Source: Ehretia macrophylla
Taxonomy: Eukaryota; Streptophyta; Magnoliopsida; Boraginales; Ehretiaceae
Assembly (NCBI GenBank): GCA_037974665.1
Contig: CM075768.1
Location: 14,747,001-14,811,000, forward strand
Length of the DNA stretch: 64,000 nt
Reading direction: 5' to 3'
Below are positions 54,210 through 64,000 of the stretch, one piece after another. A program made the position numbers and the translations under genes. Position 1 is the stretch's first letter, and every line of letters begins with the position of its first letter. The notes under the pieces were generated by a model. It was not told the origin of the DNA and made no database searches. It saw only the letters and a list, made by a program, of their open reading frames with translations.

Positions 54210-55170
54210 TATAGTAAATTTCCTTTTAATTCTTTTTTAATTTCACGTTTCCATTTTCAATTTCATAATATCCAAATATATGAACTAGAAATTCGTTCTT
54301 AATATATCAAGGCATAATAATAGTAATATCACAAGCCAAAAGTTTTTCCTCTTGATATACTGGGCAATAATACTTTCCATAAACCTTTGATATTAAAGTT
54401 TATATGGATGCCATGACTTTTGGAGAATTAATTTAAAGAAGAAAATGATCTGTCCTGGTAGGATCACATTAAAGTATATTATTCATTCATCATTATTTTC
54501 ATAAAGGGTTCAAGCATGAATATCATACGATAAAGGATCACATATGTCCTTTCGTAAATTTTGTGATCATCAAAAAGCAATAATTTTTCTAAAACTCGTA
54601 ATGAATGGATTCATAACGAGTGCAAGATTTTAAAATTGGAAGCAAGTATGACTCTGCAAATATTTAGAATTACTTCTTAACTAAGATAATACAGACAAAA
54701 TTTTATCATAGAAGATATGTGAAAGAAAAGTTTATTTTGCTTTTCATGCCTTGAATATGTTCATGCATTAATAATATCAAGAACATTATTTTGAAAAAAC
54801 ATCCAAAGTTGATTCACATCTGAGAAAAATAATGAACTTCGATTTGATGAAACACCATTAATTATTACTAACGAGCTCAACATGCTTCCTTAAAGTTATC
54901 ATCAAATTGATATGGATGAACGTGTGGTTGCTGCAATAGTGTCACTACTGTAATAACTTTTCATAATATGGTGGCTGTAATAACACAAATTTTAAGAAGC
55001 ATGAAAATAATCAAGTGGAACATAAAACGAGTAAGGATTTACAAAAGAAATCATCCAAAAATGCATAAACTAATTGTACATTCAAGATATGTCTAGAAAG
55101 GAAATTGAACTCATGTTCGTCTTACTCTAAATCCCTGGTTGAAACCTCAAAATAGCTAAATATCTGCATG
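54210..55170 (+). other. Second part of the TPS downstream flank
   Basis: Homologous to 4772-4966 joined to 8908-9640. It is the empty-site version of the CACTA insertion (CTTTGATATTAAAGTT followed by TATATGGATGCC near 54390-54412). No gene is seen. 55170-55625 is unassigned AT-rich sequence. Confidence 0.75.
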
Positions 55171-55625
55171 AGTGAATTTTTATTATTTTGGAAACCAGGT
55201 TGAAGTTAATCGATAAAGGCCAGTACATTATTTGTAGTGATTCACTCCAGTTAGACCTAGGTCTGTCTCAATAATATTATTCTTTAGTGATATGATATGC
55301 AATGTGTAAAGTCTGTTTTAATGTTAGAGCAACTTTATGTGGGCAATACAGATTTTAGGCTAGACCACTCTCCCATACAAAATACTAACAGTTTATAAAT
55401 AAGACTATTATGGTTGGCTTGTCCCATTAAGAACCACCATACCGAAGTTGGAGAAGGAGATGGAGTACCTAGTCTAGGTGTATCTACCATAACACACTAC
55501 TTAAGGTTTCCTCACATAATTATCGCAAGAAGATCGTTCTAGAAATAATTGCATAATACAAAGTAACATGACACGGACTTCAAGCATGTTTCAAACCTAC
55601 AAGTTTAATATTAGTATAAAATAAT

Positions 55626-55929
55626 TGTCAGAAAGACAATAATATAGAAAATAATATAAGAGAGAACTGATAGAAAGCTAGAGAGAATTCTATTAATTTC
55701 ACTAAATATTTTGAAATACAATGAAGTCATATTTATAGGAAAAATACAATTACTATACATACATAGGATAATGTTCATACGTGATTTACTGTTCATGTGG
55801 TTTACTATTCATGCATTTTACTGTTCAAGCGATTACTATTCACGTTGTTTACTGTTCACTACCAGTTACTGTTCATATGTGCCTTATATGTGGGTTTACA
55901 ATTAGTAAGAATATTGATATTTTACAACA
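55626..55929 (-). repeat. Copia 3' LTR (minus)
   Basis: Minus strand TGTTGTAAAATATC ... CTTTCTGACA (TG..CA), preceded by a polypurine tract TAAGGGAGAA (55930-55939). Has a TATA box CCTATAAATATGAC and about six imperfect TTTACTGTTCATG-type words at 55780-55875. Confidence 0.7.
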
Positions 55930-56306
55930 TTCTCCCTTAGATATTTATCGCTTAAGAATATGTCTTGTTGACACCTTTCTAGAAAAAATCCAGTGGGATA
56001 GAAATTCTAGTGTGGGTAAAAGATTTTAATATTCTTTGCATATACTTCTTGTACGATCTCATTAATGGCAAAAAAATCCAGTAGAACAGAACCTGTTCAA
56101 AGGAAAAAAAAAAAGAAAAAAAAAAGAGTACAATGTGTATATGGCTCCCTCTCATGTGAATATATATCTAGATGATCATGAAGTCGACACATACCAATCT
56201 TGAGAGCCAATTTGTTGTAGACAAACACTTTTGTAATGATCTTGCAATATCTCATTTGATTGAATTTGATGAGCACTACGTCACGTTCTTTTGGGGGTTC
56301 ATGCAC
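55930..56306 (-). pseudogene. Copia polyprotein C-terminus (minus)
   Basis: Reads CKIITKVFVYNKLALKIGMC followed by RLHDHLDIYS, equivalent to the copia end DLFTKxLP..KLxxxIGMRRL. It lies 5' of the 3' LTR in the expected order. The rest of this element is absent, so it is a 3'-terminal fragment. Confidence 0.65.
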
Positions 56307-56747
56307 AAAAATTTGAAATGGTTGAATCTATCATGAAAAGTATATTTGAATCTATCATGAAATGTGTATTTGGCTTGTCTTGTTAAAATCTTATTAAAAA
56401 AATTTAGTGAGAAAAACACATTGGTGAAGGAAAAAGAGTAAACCATACAAATATCTTCTTTCCCTCGTTGCGATTTTAGTCATAGTGATAAATCATTCAA
56501 GCGTCACATTCCACATTTCTAATCATATAATCACATTTGATTGATCAGTACTGATACATGTTGTATTATTTTCATGTAATATAGTTGGACTCTCTTTGTT
56601 AGAGAGTAACCCACATAATTGCTTAATGTATTGTATGATAAATTTCAATTATACATACCCTAATTGACTTCATAAATTGGGAGAATCTCAACATAATTTT
56701 TGGAGAGGAAATCATTCTTTGTTTTATAAATTGCCATGATACATCTC
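56307..56747. other. Interval between two copia elements
   Basis: No gene. Contains a direct repeat of GAATCTATCATGAAA (about 56325 and 56349). Confidence 0.5.
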
Positions 56748-57698
56748 TGTTGAGATAATTAATGTTGATTGAAGATTAATTGGCTATGTTTTGCAACACA
56801 TGTGTTATTACCATATTTATGCTTTTACCTTTTGAATGTGCAGGTAAAATATTATGGTAACTTACCATAAAAGAAGAAGTCTTGTGATTGCATTAATTGT
56901 CTTTTTACTAAAAATGAAAATAAGGTTTTATGAGAAGGAACTTTTCTTGGAAGCCAAGGCATGACAAGTATTTATATTGAAGCACAGGACATGAAGAAAT
57001 ACACGAGACAAGAGAGAGAGAGACGCAGACAATCTGAAGAAAAGATCTTAGGAGTATTATCTTTCGTGTCATGTTGCAACACGATCTGTGTGTGAGTTCT
57101 CAATTGTATTGAGTGTTGCAACTTTGTCTTTGACAATGAGTCATGAACTGATATGCATTAGGCTTTGAGTGTTTGTTCATTGTTGTCTTCTGTATATATT
57201 CTTCGAGAGAAGAAGGTGTTGTTCTCGGGAGAAGTCGTTGCAAGTCGAGGAGAGTTCGTCAAACTGAAGTTCATTAAGGAGTTCTTCATCGAGATGTCAA
57301 AGGTCAAGAGAGAGTCTTTACTTGTGTAAGTTCATTGATGTTGTAACTTGATATTACTTAATGAATTGGTTTGTTGGACCAGGGGTTGGTCTCGTGAACG
57401 TAGACCGCACGGTTGAACCACGTTAAATCTTAGTGTTCTTGTTTCTGTTACAATTTTATTATTTCCGCTGCTATTTATTGTCACTGATTATGTCGGAACA
57501 TTAAGTAGAACAACTCATTAACTGACTAAGCAATTAGAGAAACAAATTGTTAATGAATTGTGATAGAAGTGATTTCCAGTTAATGTTGCAACATTACCTG
57601 TAACAAAGTTCTACTACACCACAATATTGCATTGATTTTTCAGAATTATTCATATTGAATACAAATATGTCCATACTTTATTTGCGTAAACTCTATCA
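56748..57698 (+). repeat. 5' LTR of the Sirevirus-like element
   Basis: Begins TGTTGAGATAATTAATG; the end is taken as CTCTATCA just before the PBS at 57701. TATA-like TATTTATATTGAAG near 56970. Without the 3' copy the borders are inferred. Confidence 0.6.
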
Positions 57699-57776
57699 AG
57701 TGGTATCAAGAGCAGGTTATGAACTAATTTGGTTAGATTTTTGGGAGTTTTGGGTTGTTGTCTTGCAGGAATAGGT

Positions 57777-58775
57777 ATGGACACCTTACATGATGAAGGC
57801 TCTATCACTAAACCACTGTTGTTGGATGGTGCGAAATACTTATATTGGAAGGCTCGAATAAGGGCGTTCATCAAGTCGATTGATGAGAAGGCCTAGAAAG
57901 TGATTTTGACTGACTGGATAGCTCTTACAAAAACGGATGCTTAGGACAATGTTGCAACTAAACTTGAAACAAAATAGACAAACGATGAAGATCTTTTGGC
58001 AAGCTAGAACTCCAAGGCACTGAATGCAACATTCAATGCTGTTGACTTGAATCAATTCAAATTAATCTCGATGTGTGAATCTGCTAAGGAAGCTTGGGAG
58101 ATATGCAAACTGCATATGAGGGTACAACATCAGTCAGAAGATCAAAATTGCAGATGCTTGCCACTAGATTCGAGGAGCTGAGGATGCAGGAGGATGAAAC
58201 TATTGCTGATTTCAATGCCAAATTGTGTGACATTGCTAATGAAGCCTTTACTTTAGGAGAAAAGTATTCAAATTTGAAGCTTGTGAGGAAAACCTTGCAC
58301 TCTCTCCCAAATAGATTTGGAATCAAAGTTGCTGGCATAGAAGAATCAAGAATGTTGATGAACTCAAAATTGATGAATTGATAGGGTCACTTCAAAGTTT
58401 TGAGATGAAGCTTAAGCAAAAAATGAAATAAAAAGGCGTTGCTTTGCAGACCGAAGTGGAAAGAAAAGAAACAATAAGCTCTTCGGATGATGAAGACTCT
58501 GAAATCTCTAAATCTTTAGCCTTACTTACCAAGAAGTTCAACAGAGTTTTGAAAAAGTGGGACAAACGGATAAAAGGCTATAGATAATCGAACTTTGACA
58601 AGAAGCCTCATGTTGCAACAGCGGTTGAAACATTCATGAAACAAAACTCCAAACTAACTGATGAAAAGAAAAAGAGTAAAGGCATACAACGCCGAGAATG
58701 CGAGGGCTTTGGCCACATTCAATCTGAATGTACAAATACCTTGAAGAAGAAAAAAAAAAGGCCATGAAGGTTACT
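57777..58775 (+). pseudogene. Sirevirus-type gag, degenerate
   Basis: ATG 57777: MDTLHDEGSITKPLLLDGAK, YLYWKARIRAFIKSIDEKA, then an in-frame TAG where Trp is expected. After further stops the frame resumes at 58094: ATRFEELRMQEDETIADFNA, KTLHSLPNRFGIKVAGIEES. A knuckle-like RRECEGFGHIQSEC (about 58690) has the first Cys replaced by Arg. An acidic region (DEESEESSESDEEH) follows. Pattern and domain order are those of Sirevirus gag. Confidence 0.85.
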
Positions 58776-59588
58776 TAGAGTGATGAAGAGTCAGAAGAAT
58801 CCTCAGAGAGTGACGAGGAGCACATCAATAACTTTGTTGCATTTAATGTTGCAACAACACCATTAGAGATCAGTCTGGATGAAGAAGCTATTGTAGCTGT
58901 TACAACACTAGGAGAAACAGAAGATGCAATAAGTGAATCTGATTGTATTGAGTCAGATAGTGATAGTGATTTGGATGACGAAGAAGTTATAAAAATGTAC
59001 AAAGACATGTACAAAAAATGGGTGATCGTGTGCAAGAGAAACCAGGGACTGGAGTTGAGGATCGTTGAATTGAAAAAACAAAAATCTGAACTAAAAAACA
59101 TGGCTGAAAAAAGACTGATAGAAGTGCAGATGTTGTAACATGACTTGAAACAGATGCAGCGTAATGTAAAAATGCTAAATTCTGGAACAGAAAAACTGGA
59201 TCACATGTTGTCCATTCAAAAATCGAGTAGTGATCATACTGAACTTGGTTTTTATGGAGGACAATCTTCTAGAAAGACTGTCTTTGTCAAAAGTTCAAAA
59301 GATTAAGAACTACAGCATAATGTTGCAATTGCACAGCATGATAGTAAAAATGCTCTAATTACTGATGCTACAACAAAGACTACGACAGCGTAGAAATAAC
59401 AAAGGAAAAGGAAGAACAGGTTTGTTCCTGTCTGTCATTTTTACCTTGCACCTAGACACATCAAACCTCATTGTTTCAAGTTTCAAAAGATGCTAGAAAA
59501 ATGTAAGTTCCTCTATCAACAAAAGAGATCATAAGGTAAGTTACTCTATCAACAAAAGAGATAATCACAAGTGTTATTGTAACATAAG

Positions 59589-60660
59589 GTGAGACAATAT
59601 TGTGTGAAGAAATTTGACTTAACCTGTTTTGTTGCCTATACCTCTACACAATCTTGTACAGCTAACTCTTGGTATTTTGATAGTGGATATTCTAGACACA
59701 TGACATGTATGCGTGAAGTATTGAGCAGCTACAGAGAGTGCGATAAAGACCAAGTTATGTTTGGAGATAGTGTTAAAGAGAAAGTACTTGGAAGAGGAAC
59801 ACTTGACATTGAAGGGTTTCCAAAGCTCAAGAAGGTGTTGCATATGGATGACTTAAAGTCTAATCTTATTAGTATTAGTAAATTGTGTGATCAGGGCTTG
59901 TATGTAAAATTCACTAAAGATAGATGTCATGTGTTAGATGTGACTAACAATTGTGTGCTTACGAAAAAAGGTCATTTGATGACTGCTACATGCTTGCATC
60001 ATCTCATGAACAACCATTGTCTTGTTACAACAATACCTGTGACAACGCTGAAATTTTGGCACCAGAGATTGAGACACTTAAATTATAAATTGCTGACCAA
60101 AATTGTAAATGTAGGTGTAGTACGAGGTGTGCCAAAGCTGAAAAAATAGGCAATTAGGTGTATGTGGTTCCTGTCAAATGGGGAAACAGGTAAGAATATC
60201 ACACAAGATGTTGCAACATGTGTCGACCAAGAAAATCTTAGAACTATTGCACATGGATCTCATAGGTCCAATGCAAACCGAAAACATCGGAGGTAAAAGA
60301 TATGTGTTTGTCTGTGTAGATGATTTCTCTAGATATACATTTGTGGATTTTCTTAAAGAAAAATCTGACACTTTTGATGTTTTTAAGAAATTGTGCTTAA
60401 GGTTGAAAACTGAAAAATGTTGCAACATCTAGAGAATCGTAAAGAATTTGAGAATTATTTTTTCATTGAGTTTTGCAATGCACATGGAATAACTCATGAA
60501 TTCTTTGCACCAAAAACCCCACAACAAAATAGTGTGGTTGAGAGAAAGAATAGAGCAATTCAAGAAATGGCTCGTGTAATGCTAAATGATAAGAATATTC
60601 CCCACAGGTTTGGGCAGAAGTAGTTAACACTGCATGTTACACCATCAATCGAGTGTTTCT
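59589..60660 (+). pseudogene. Copia protease tail and integrase, degenerate
   Basis: SWYFDSGYSRHMTC (about 59665) is the protease-like DSGCSRHM motif with Cys changed to Tyr. GAG-pre-integrase LKFWHQRLRHLNYKLLTKI follows, then a stop (60147). The integrase core starts ELLHMDLIGPMQTENIGGKR (about 60240), continues VCVDDFSRYTFVDFLKEKSD, loses the second catalytic region at a TGTTGCAACA copy with TAG (60418-60431), and resumes HGITHEFFAPKTPQQNSVVE with the Glu of the catalytic triad. Confidence 0.85.
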
Positions 60661-62130
60661 ACGACCAGGTACCACCGAAACTCCTTATGAAATTTGGAAA
60701 GGTAAAAACTTCTCATTGGGTTATTTTTATGTGTTTAGGAGTACGTCTTACATCTTGAATGATAAGGAATAAATAGGTAAATTTGATGTTAAAAGTGACA
60801 CATGTATTTTTCTTGGCTATGCCACAAATAGCCGTGCTTTTCGAGTTTTTAATTTAACCACCAGGACTATAATAGAATCTGTTAATATGGTAGTTGATGA
60901 GTTTCAAAATTATGCAGGTGAATCGACGAAAGAAGCCAGCACCAACAAAATAAATAATGATGTTGCAACACCAAAGGAAGAAGAGATGAAGAAACCTGTT
61001 GTGACTGATCCAATTGCAACATCAAACAAAGAAGCTGAGTAGAAAGACATTGGTTAATGAGATATTACAACATGCGGTAGAACAACAGAAGAAACCACTG
61101 AAGAAACTCAAGCTGAACTGCCACAAGTGCATAGAAATCATACTGTAGAAGATGTAATTGGTTCAATACATGATGGAATTCTATCCAGAGGTAAACTCAA
61201 GCTGAACTATAGAGACATGGTAAGGTTTGTTTGCTTCACTTATTCTTTCGAACCCAAAAATGTGAATGAAGCCTTGAAGGATGAATTTTGGGTAAATGTC
61301 ATGCAAGAGGAATTGAATCAATTTGTGAGAAATGATGCCTAAAATTTAGTTTCTAGGCCAAAAGATGTCAAGTAGAAGGTGTAGATTTTGATGAGACTTT
61401 TTCTCTATTTGCTACGTTTCAATCCATTAGGTTGCTGTTGTCCATTGCTTGTGTGTTAAAATTAAAATTGTTTCAAATGGATGTAAAAAGTGTATTCTTA
61501 AATAGAATCTAGAATGAGGAAGCCTATGCTGAGTAACCAAAATGTTTTGAGAATTCATATTATCCTTTATATGTGTATAAATTGAAAAAAGCCTTGTATG
61601 GATTGAAACAAGTTCCTCGAGCTTGATATGACAGGTTGACAAAATTTCTGATTGATAAAGGCTACCAAAGAGAGGGAGTTGACAAAACCTTGTTTGTCAA
61701 AAGGTTTGGCACAGGTATTCTCATCGCACAAATTTATGTTGATGACATTGTTTTTAGTACAACATATAAAAACAAAGTTGATGAATTTGTGAGATACATA
61801 GAACATGAATTTGAAATGAGCATGGTTAGAGAACTAACATATTTTCTAGGTTTGTAGGTCAAGCAATGTGAAGATGGAATCTTCATATCATAAGAAAAGT
61901 ATACCAGAAATCTAGTCAAAAGATTTGGACTAGAACCATCAAAGTCTTCAAGAACCCCCATGAGTGCAAACACCAAGCTGCAAAGAGTGAGAATGAGAAA
62001 TCAGTTGAGCCTAGCTTATATAGAAGTATGATAGGAAGCCTGTTGTATCTTATAGCAAGTAGACCTGACATTTGCTTTAGTGTTGGAATGTGTGTAGATA
62101 CCAAGCAGACCCTAAAGAATCTCACCTAGC
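60660..62130 (+). pseudogene. Copia reverse transcriptase, degenerate
   Basis: Pre-RT linker (ETPYEIWKGK; then a region with VATPKEEE) leads to DEFWVNVMQEELNQF (about 61285), then FQMDVKSVFLN (about 61475), KALYGLKQVPRA (61590-61625), KFLIDKGYQREGVDKTLF, the catalytic IYVDDIVF (about 61733) and RELTYFLGL. A TAG at 61855 and several others interrupt it. Confidence 0.88.
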
Positions 62131-62675
62131 TGTTGTAAAAAGAATAATCAAATATATGACTGGAACATTGGATCTTGGAATTTGGTTTACCAATGACACT
62201 AATACAAATCTTGTTGGTTTTAGTGATGCTGGTTGGGCAGGTAATGCAGATGATAGGAAAAGCACAACTAGTAGATGTTTCTACATTGGTAATAATTTGG
62301 TGTCTTGGTTATAGCAAGAAGCAAAGCTCAATTTCCTTGTCAACAGCTGAAGCTGAATACATAACTGCAAGAAGTTGTTGTGCACAACTTCTACGGATGA
62401 AACAGATGCTGGATGACTATGGAATGGAAAATCGGGTTTTGACAGTCTATTGTGATAGTATGAGTGCTATTAACATATCTAAAAATCCTATTCAGCACTC
62501 TCGCACTAAGCATATTGACATAAGACATCACTTTATCCGTGAGCTTGTTGAAACAAAAACCATTGTTTTAGAACATGTTGCAACAAAAAAACAACTAACA
62601 GATATTTTTACTAAAGCCTTGGATCCTTTGAGATTTGAAACCTTGAGAAAAACTTTAAGAATTAATAGTTTATAA
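62130..62675 (+). pseudogene. Copia RNase H, degenerate
   Basis: IKYMTGTLDLGIWFTNDTNT and SDAGWAGNADDRKSTTS are read in the first frame. After a frameshift near 62300 the second reads SKKQSSISLSTAEAEYITAR, YCDSMSAINISKNPIQHSRT, KHIDIRHHFIRELVE and VATKKQLTDIFTKALDPLRF. This is the conserved copia RNase H and polyprotein end, stop at 62673-62675. Confidence 0.9.
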
Positions 62676-63722
62676 TGTTGCATCATGCATTGTCACAGGG
62701 TCATGAGATATGCTTGAGATCGTTGAAATTTTAATAATCAATTCAACTTGTGATTTAGTTAGTGAACTATACTCCCTTGTACACACTGAATACTGGATTG
62801 AGAAAGCTAATACTGATAACTTCTGAGTGCAAGAGCTTGAACTATCTGATGACTAGGGATAAAAGAGAGAAGTCTCTCAAAATCCATTCTTGTACTCTAT
62901 TCATTCGAAAGAAAGAAAAAAAAAACAAAAATGCAGGAAACAAAGCACTTGAAAGAGCTACCTAATCCAAAGTAAAAGTTATTAGTATAAAAGTTACCAG
63001 TTACAACATGAGCTGAAACAACAAAAAGACACATACGGTTGCAACATGCACTGAAATAAAAAAAATCTAAAAATAGTTTTTCCTGCAGGATGATTAGACA
63101 ATCAGGTAAGTTTGAGGAGATAGGGAAAGTTTCTACATTTTGCAGGGTTGATGGTGAAGGCAATCTGGCTCAGGATTCAGCTTCAGATATACACATGATT
63201 CATTGATTAAATTCTTGACTAAATTGAGTATTAATGAGTAAATCTTCTTGAGAAATTTCGTGATCCCTGAACAAATCATGCATTTTACTTTCCTGCTTCA
63301 TTAACAAAAAAAAAGGGGAAAAAATCTCAGGAGATTTGGGCAAAAAGTGAAAAAATGCTGTTAGAACTATTGTTGTGACATTGGTTTTAACCTCTTAATG
63401 TAGCCTGCTTTAAATTTTGTTGCAACTTCAATCATCACAAGTCTGGAAAGCAAAATTTTTGCACGAGAATTTTGGGCTTTCTCAATCAACAATTATAGTT
63501 TTTGATGTAGTTTCTTTTTTGAGATCCCCAAGAACGTAGGATTGGTGGATGTTTACTAAAGGCGGCAAATTAGGGCACGATTTTTGCTAAGCAATTAAAA
63601 GACTTTCCATCTTCAAGCTTATTCAGTTTCTTACTTTTCTATGTTCTAACTTCCTCTCTCTCACCCTCTCGTTCTCTATTTCTTCGCTGCTTGGTTTGCT
63701 TACCCACTTACAAGACATATGA
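62676..63722 (+). other. Noncoding stretch of the Sirevirus-like element
   Basis: AT-rich with polypurine tract(s) (AAAAAAAAAGGGGAAAAAA at 63305-63324; AAGAAAGAAAAAAAAAAC near 62910) and TGTTGCAAC-like words at 62674, 63037 and 63418. Sireviruses commonly have multiple polypurine tracts downstream of pol. Confidence 0.55.
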
Positions 63723-63944
63723 ATGGCGATCACCAGATCAGGAGGGTGTTACTTTGGTAGACCTCGGGTTCGAGCACCGGGAGGAAATTCTAGTTCACCA
63801 ATTACTATCAATGAGCCATCCTCTCACACAGTGGTTACCAGCAATATTCTAACACTATCATCAACTACCTCTAACTTAGGAAAAATACCACTTCAACAGC
63901 AACCTAGGGCTAGGACTGGAGACCAACGAGTTGACCCTAACTAG
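63723..63944 (+). CDS. Second ORF of the Sirevirus-like element (possible env-like/downstream ORF start)
   Basis: MAITRSGGCYFGRPRVRAPG, then Ser/Thr/Pro-rich, ending at a TAG at 63942-63944, after which readable sequence continues (TLIGLDLEVFTSPTQYRV). It is 1.05 kb downstream of the pol stop, the place where Sireviruses carry an additional ORF. No transmembrane segment or known domain is visible. It could instead be the gag of another element. Confidence 0.35.
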   Translation: MAITRSGGCYFGRPRVRAPGGNSSSPITINEPSSHTVVTSNILTLSSTTSNLGKIPLQQQPRARTGDQRVDPN

Positions 63945-64000
63945 ACTCTGATTGGATTAGATTTGGAAGTTTTCACCAGCCCTACTCAGTATCGTGTAGA

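Larger units (their letters stand above)
56789..63427. repeat. Dispersed palindrome TGTTGCAACA
   Basis: Perfect copies start at 57072, 57584, 58611, 58847, 60209, 60418, 60961 and 62576. One- or two-base variants occur at 56789, 57114, 57950, 59131, 59321, 61012, 62674, 63037 and 63418. They lie in the LTR, gag, the integrase/RT region, RNase H and the 3' noncoding part, in more than one reading frame (Val-Ala-Thr in several, Leu-Gln-His in others). Confidence 0.85.
56748..64000 (+). mobile_element. Sirevirus-like Ty1/copia retrotransposon, running off the right edge
   Basis: Order seen: 5' LTR (56748 to about 57698), PBS TGGTATCAAGAGCAGG (57701-57716), gag with zinc knuckle, protease, integrase, RT, RNase H (ending 62675), a noncoding stretch with a polypurine run AAAAAAAAAGGGGAAAAAA (63305-63324), and a further ORF from 63723. 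Gag type, long 3' region and additional ORF point to the Sirevirus lineage. Reading frames are broken in many places. The 3' LTR is not reached. Eight perfect copies of TGTTGCAACA are scattered through it. Confidence 0.88.

Overview
The window is nuclear DNA of a flowering plant, most likely a eudicot. Evidence: spliced genes with GT-AG introns, a TPS-b type terpene synthase, plant LTR retrotransposons (Sirevirus-like copia, chromovirus-type gypsy), CACTA, hAT and Mutator-like DNA transposons, and tRNA-derived SINEs including an Au-like one. It is AT-rich and mostly transposon. I cannot name the species.

The real gene content is one duplicated terpene synthase locus. At 41254-47279 (+) lies a complete seven-exon TPS-b gene: 604 codons, a plastid-type leader, RRx8W, RDR, DDVYD and NSE/DTE motifs. 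At 264-2243 (+) lies the 3' half (exons 5-7) of a close paralog; its DDxxD exon is off the left edge. The paralog is broken by a TAG replacing a conserved Trp codon at the start of exon 5 and by a copia insertion in its last exon. The downstream flanks of both copies are also homologous (4353-4966 plus 8908-9880 against 47280-47640 plus 54210-55170). So a block of at least about 10 kb was duplicated, and each copy then collected its own transposons. Comparing the copies gives empty sites for several insertions.

Region by region: 1-2243 TPS pseudogene with Mutator-like elements in two introns; 2165-4347 rearranged copia; 4970-8904 CACTA element carrying fragments that look like plastid release factor 1 and a PPR gene; 9957-11469 hAT with a BED-finger relic; 12067-13660 possible copia LTR and body; 13672-17770 and 18554-20866 two solo LTRs of a long-LTR family; 22173-31385 a third long LTR split by a decayed chromovirus (24286-29696); 31391-41100 intergenic DNA with a SINE, foldback elements, G-rich patches and one CACTA-like end; 41254-47279 the TPS gene with a SINE and two Mutator-like elements in introns; 47644-54196 an L1-type LINE on the minus strand with at least four later insertions; 55626-56306 the 3' end of a copia element (minus); 56748 to the right edge a decayed Sirevirus-like copia with a second ORF.

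The most unusual signal is in that last element: the 10-bp palindrome TGTTGCAACA occurs perfectly eight times, with many near matches, across LTR, gag and pol and in more than one reading frame. I found no CRISPR array, prokaryotic operon, rRNA or free-standing tRNA gene.
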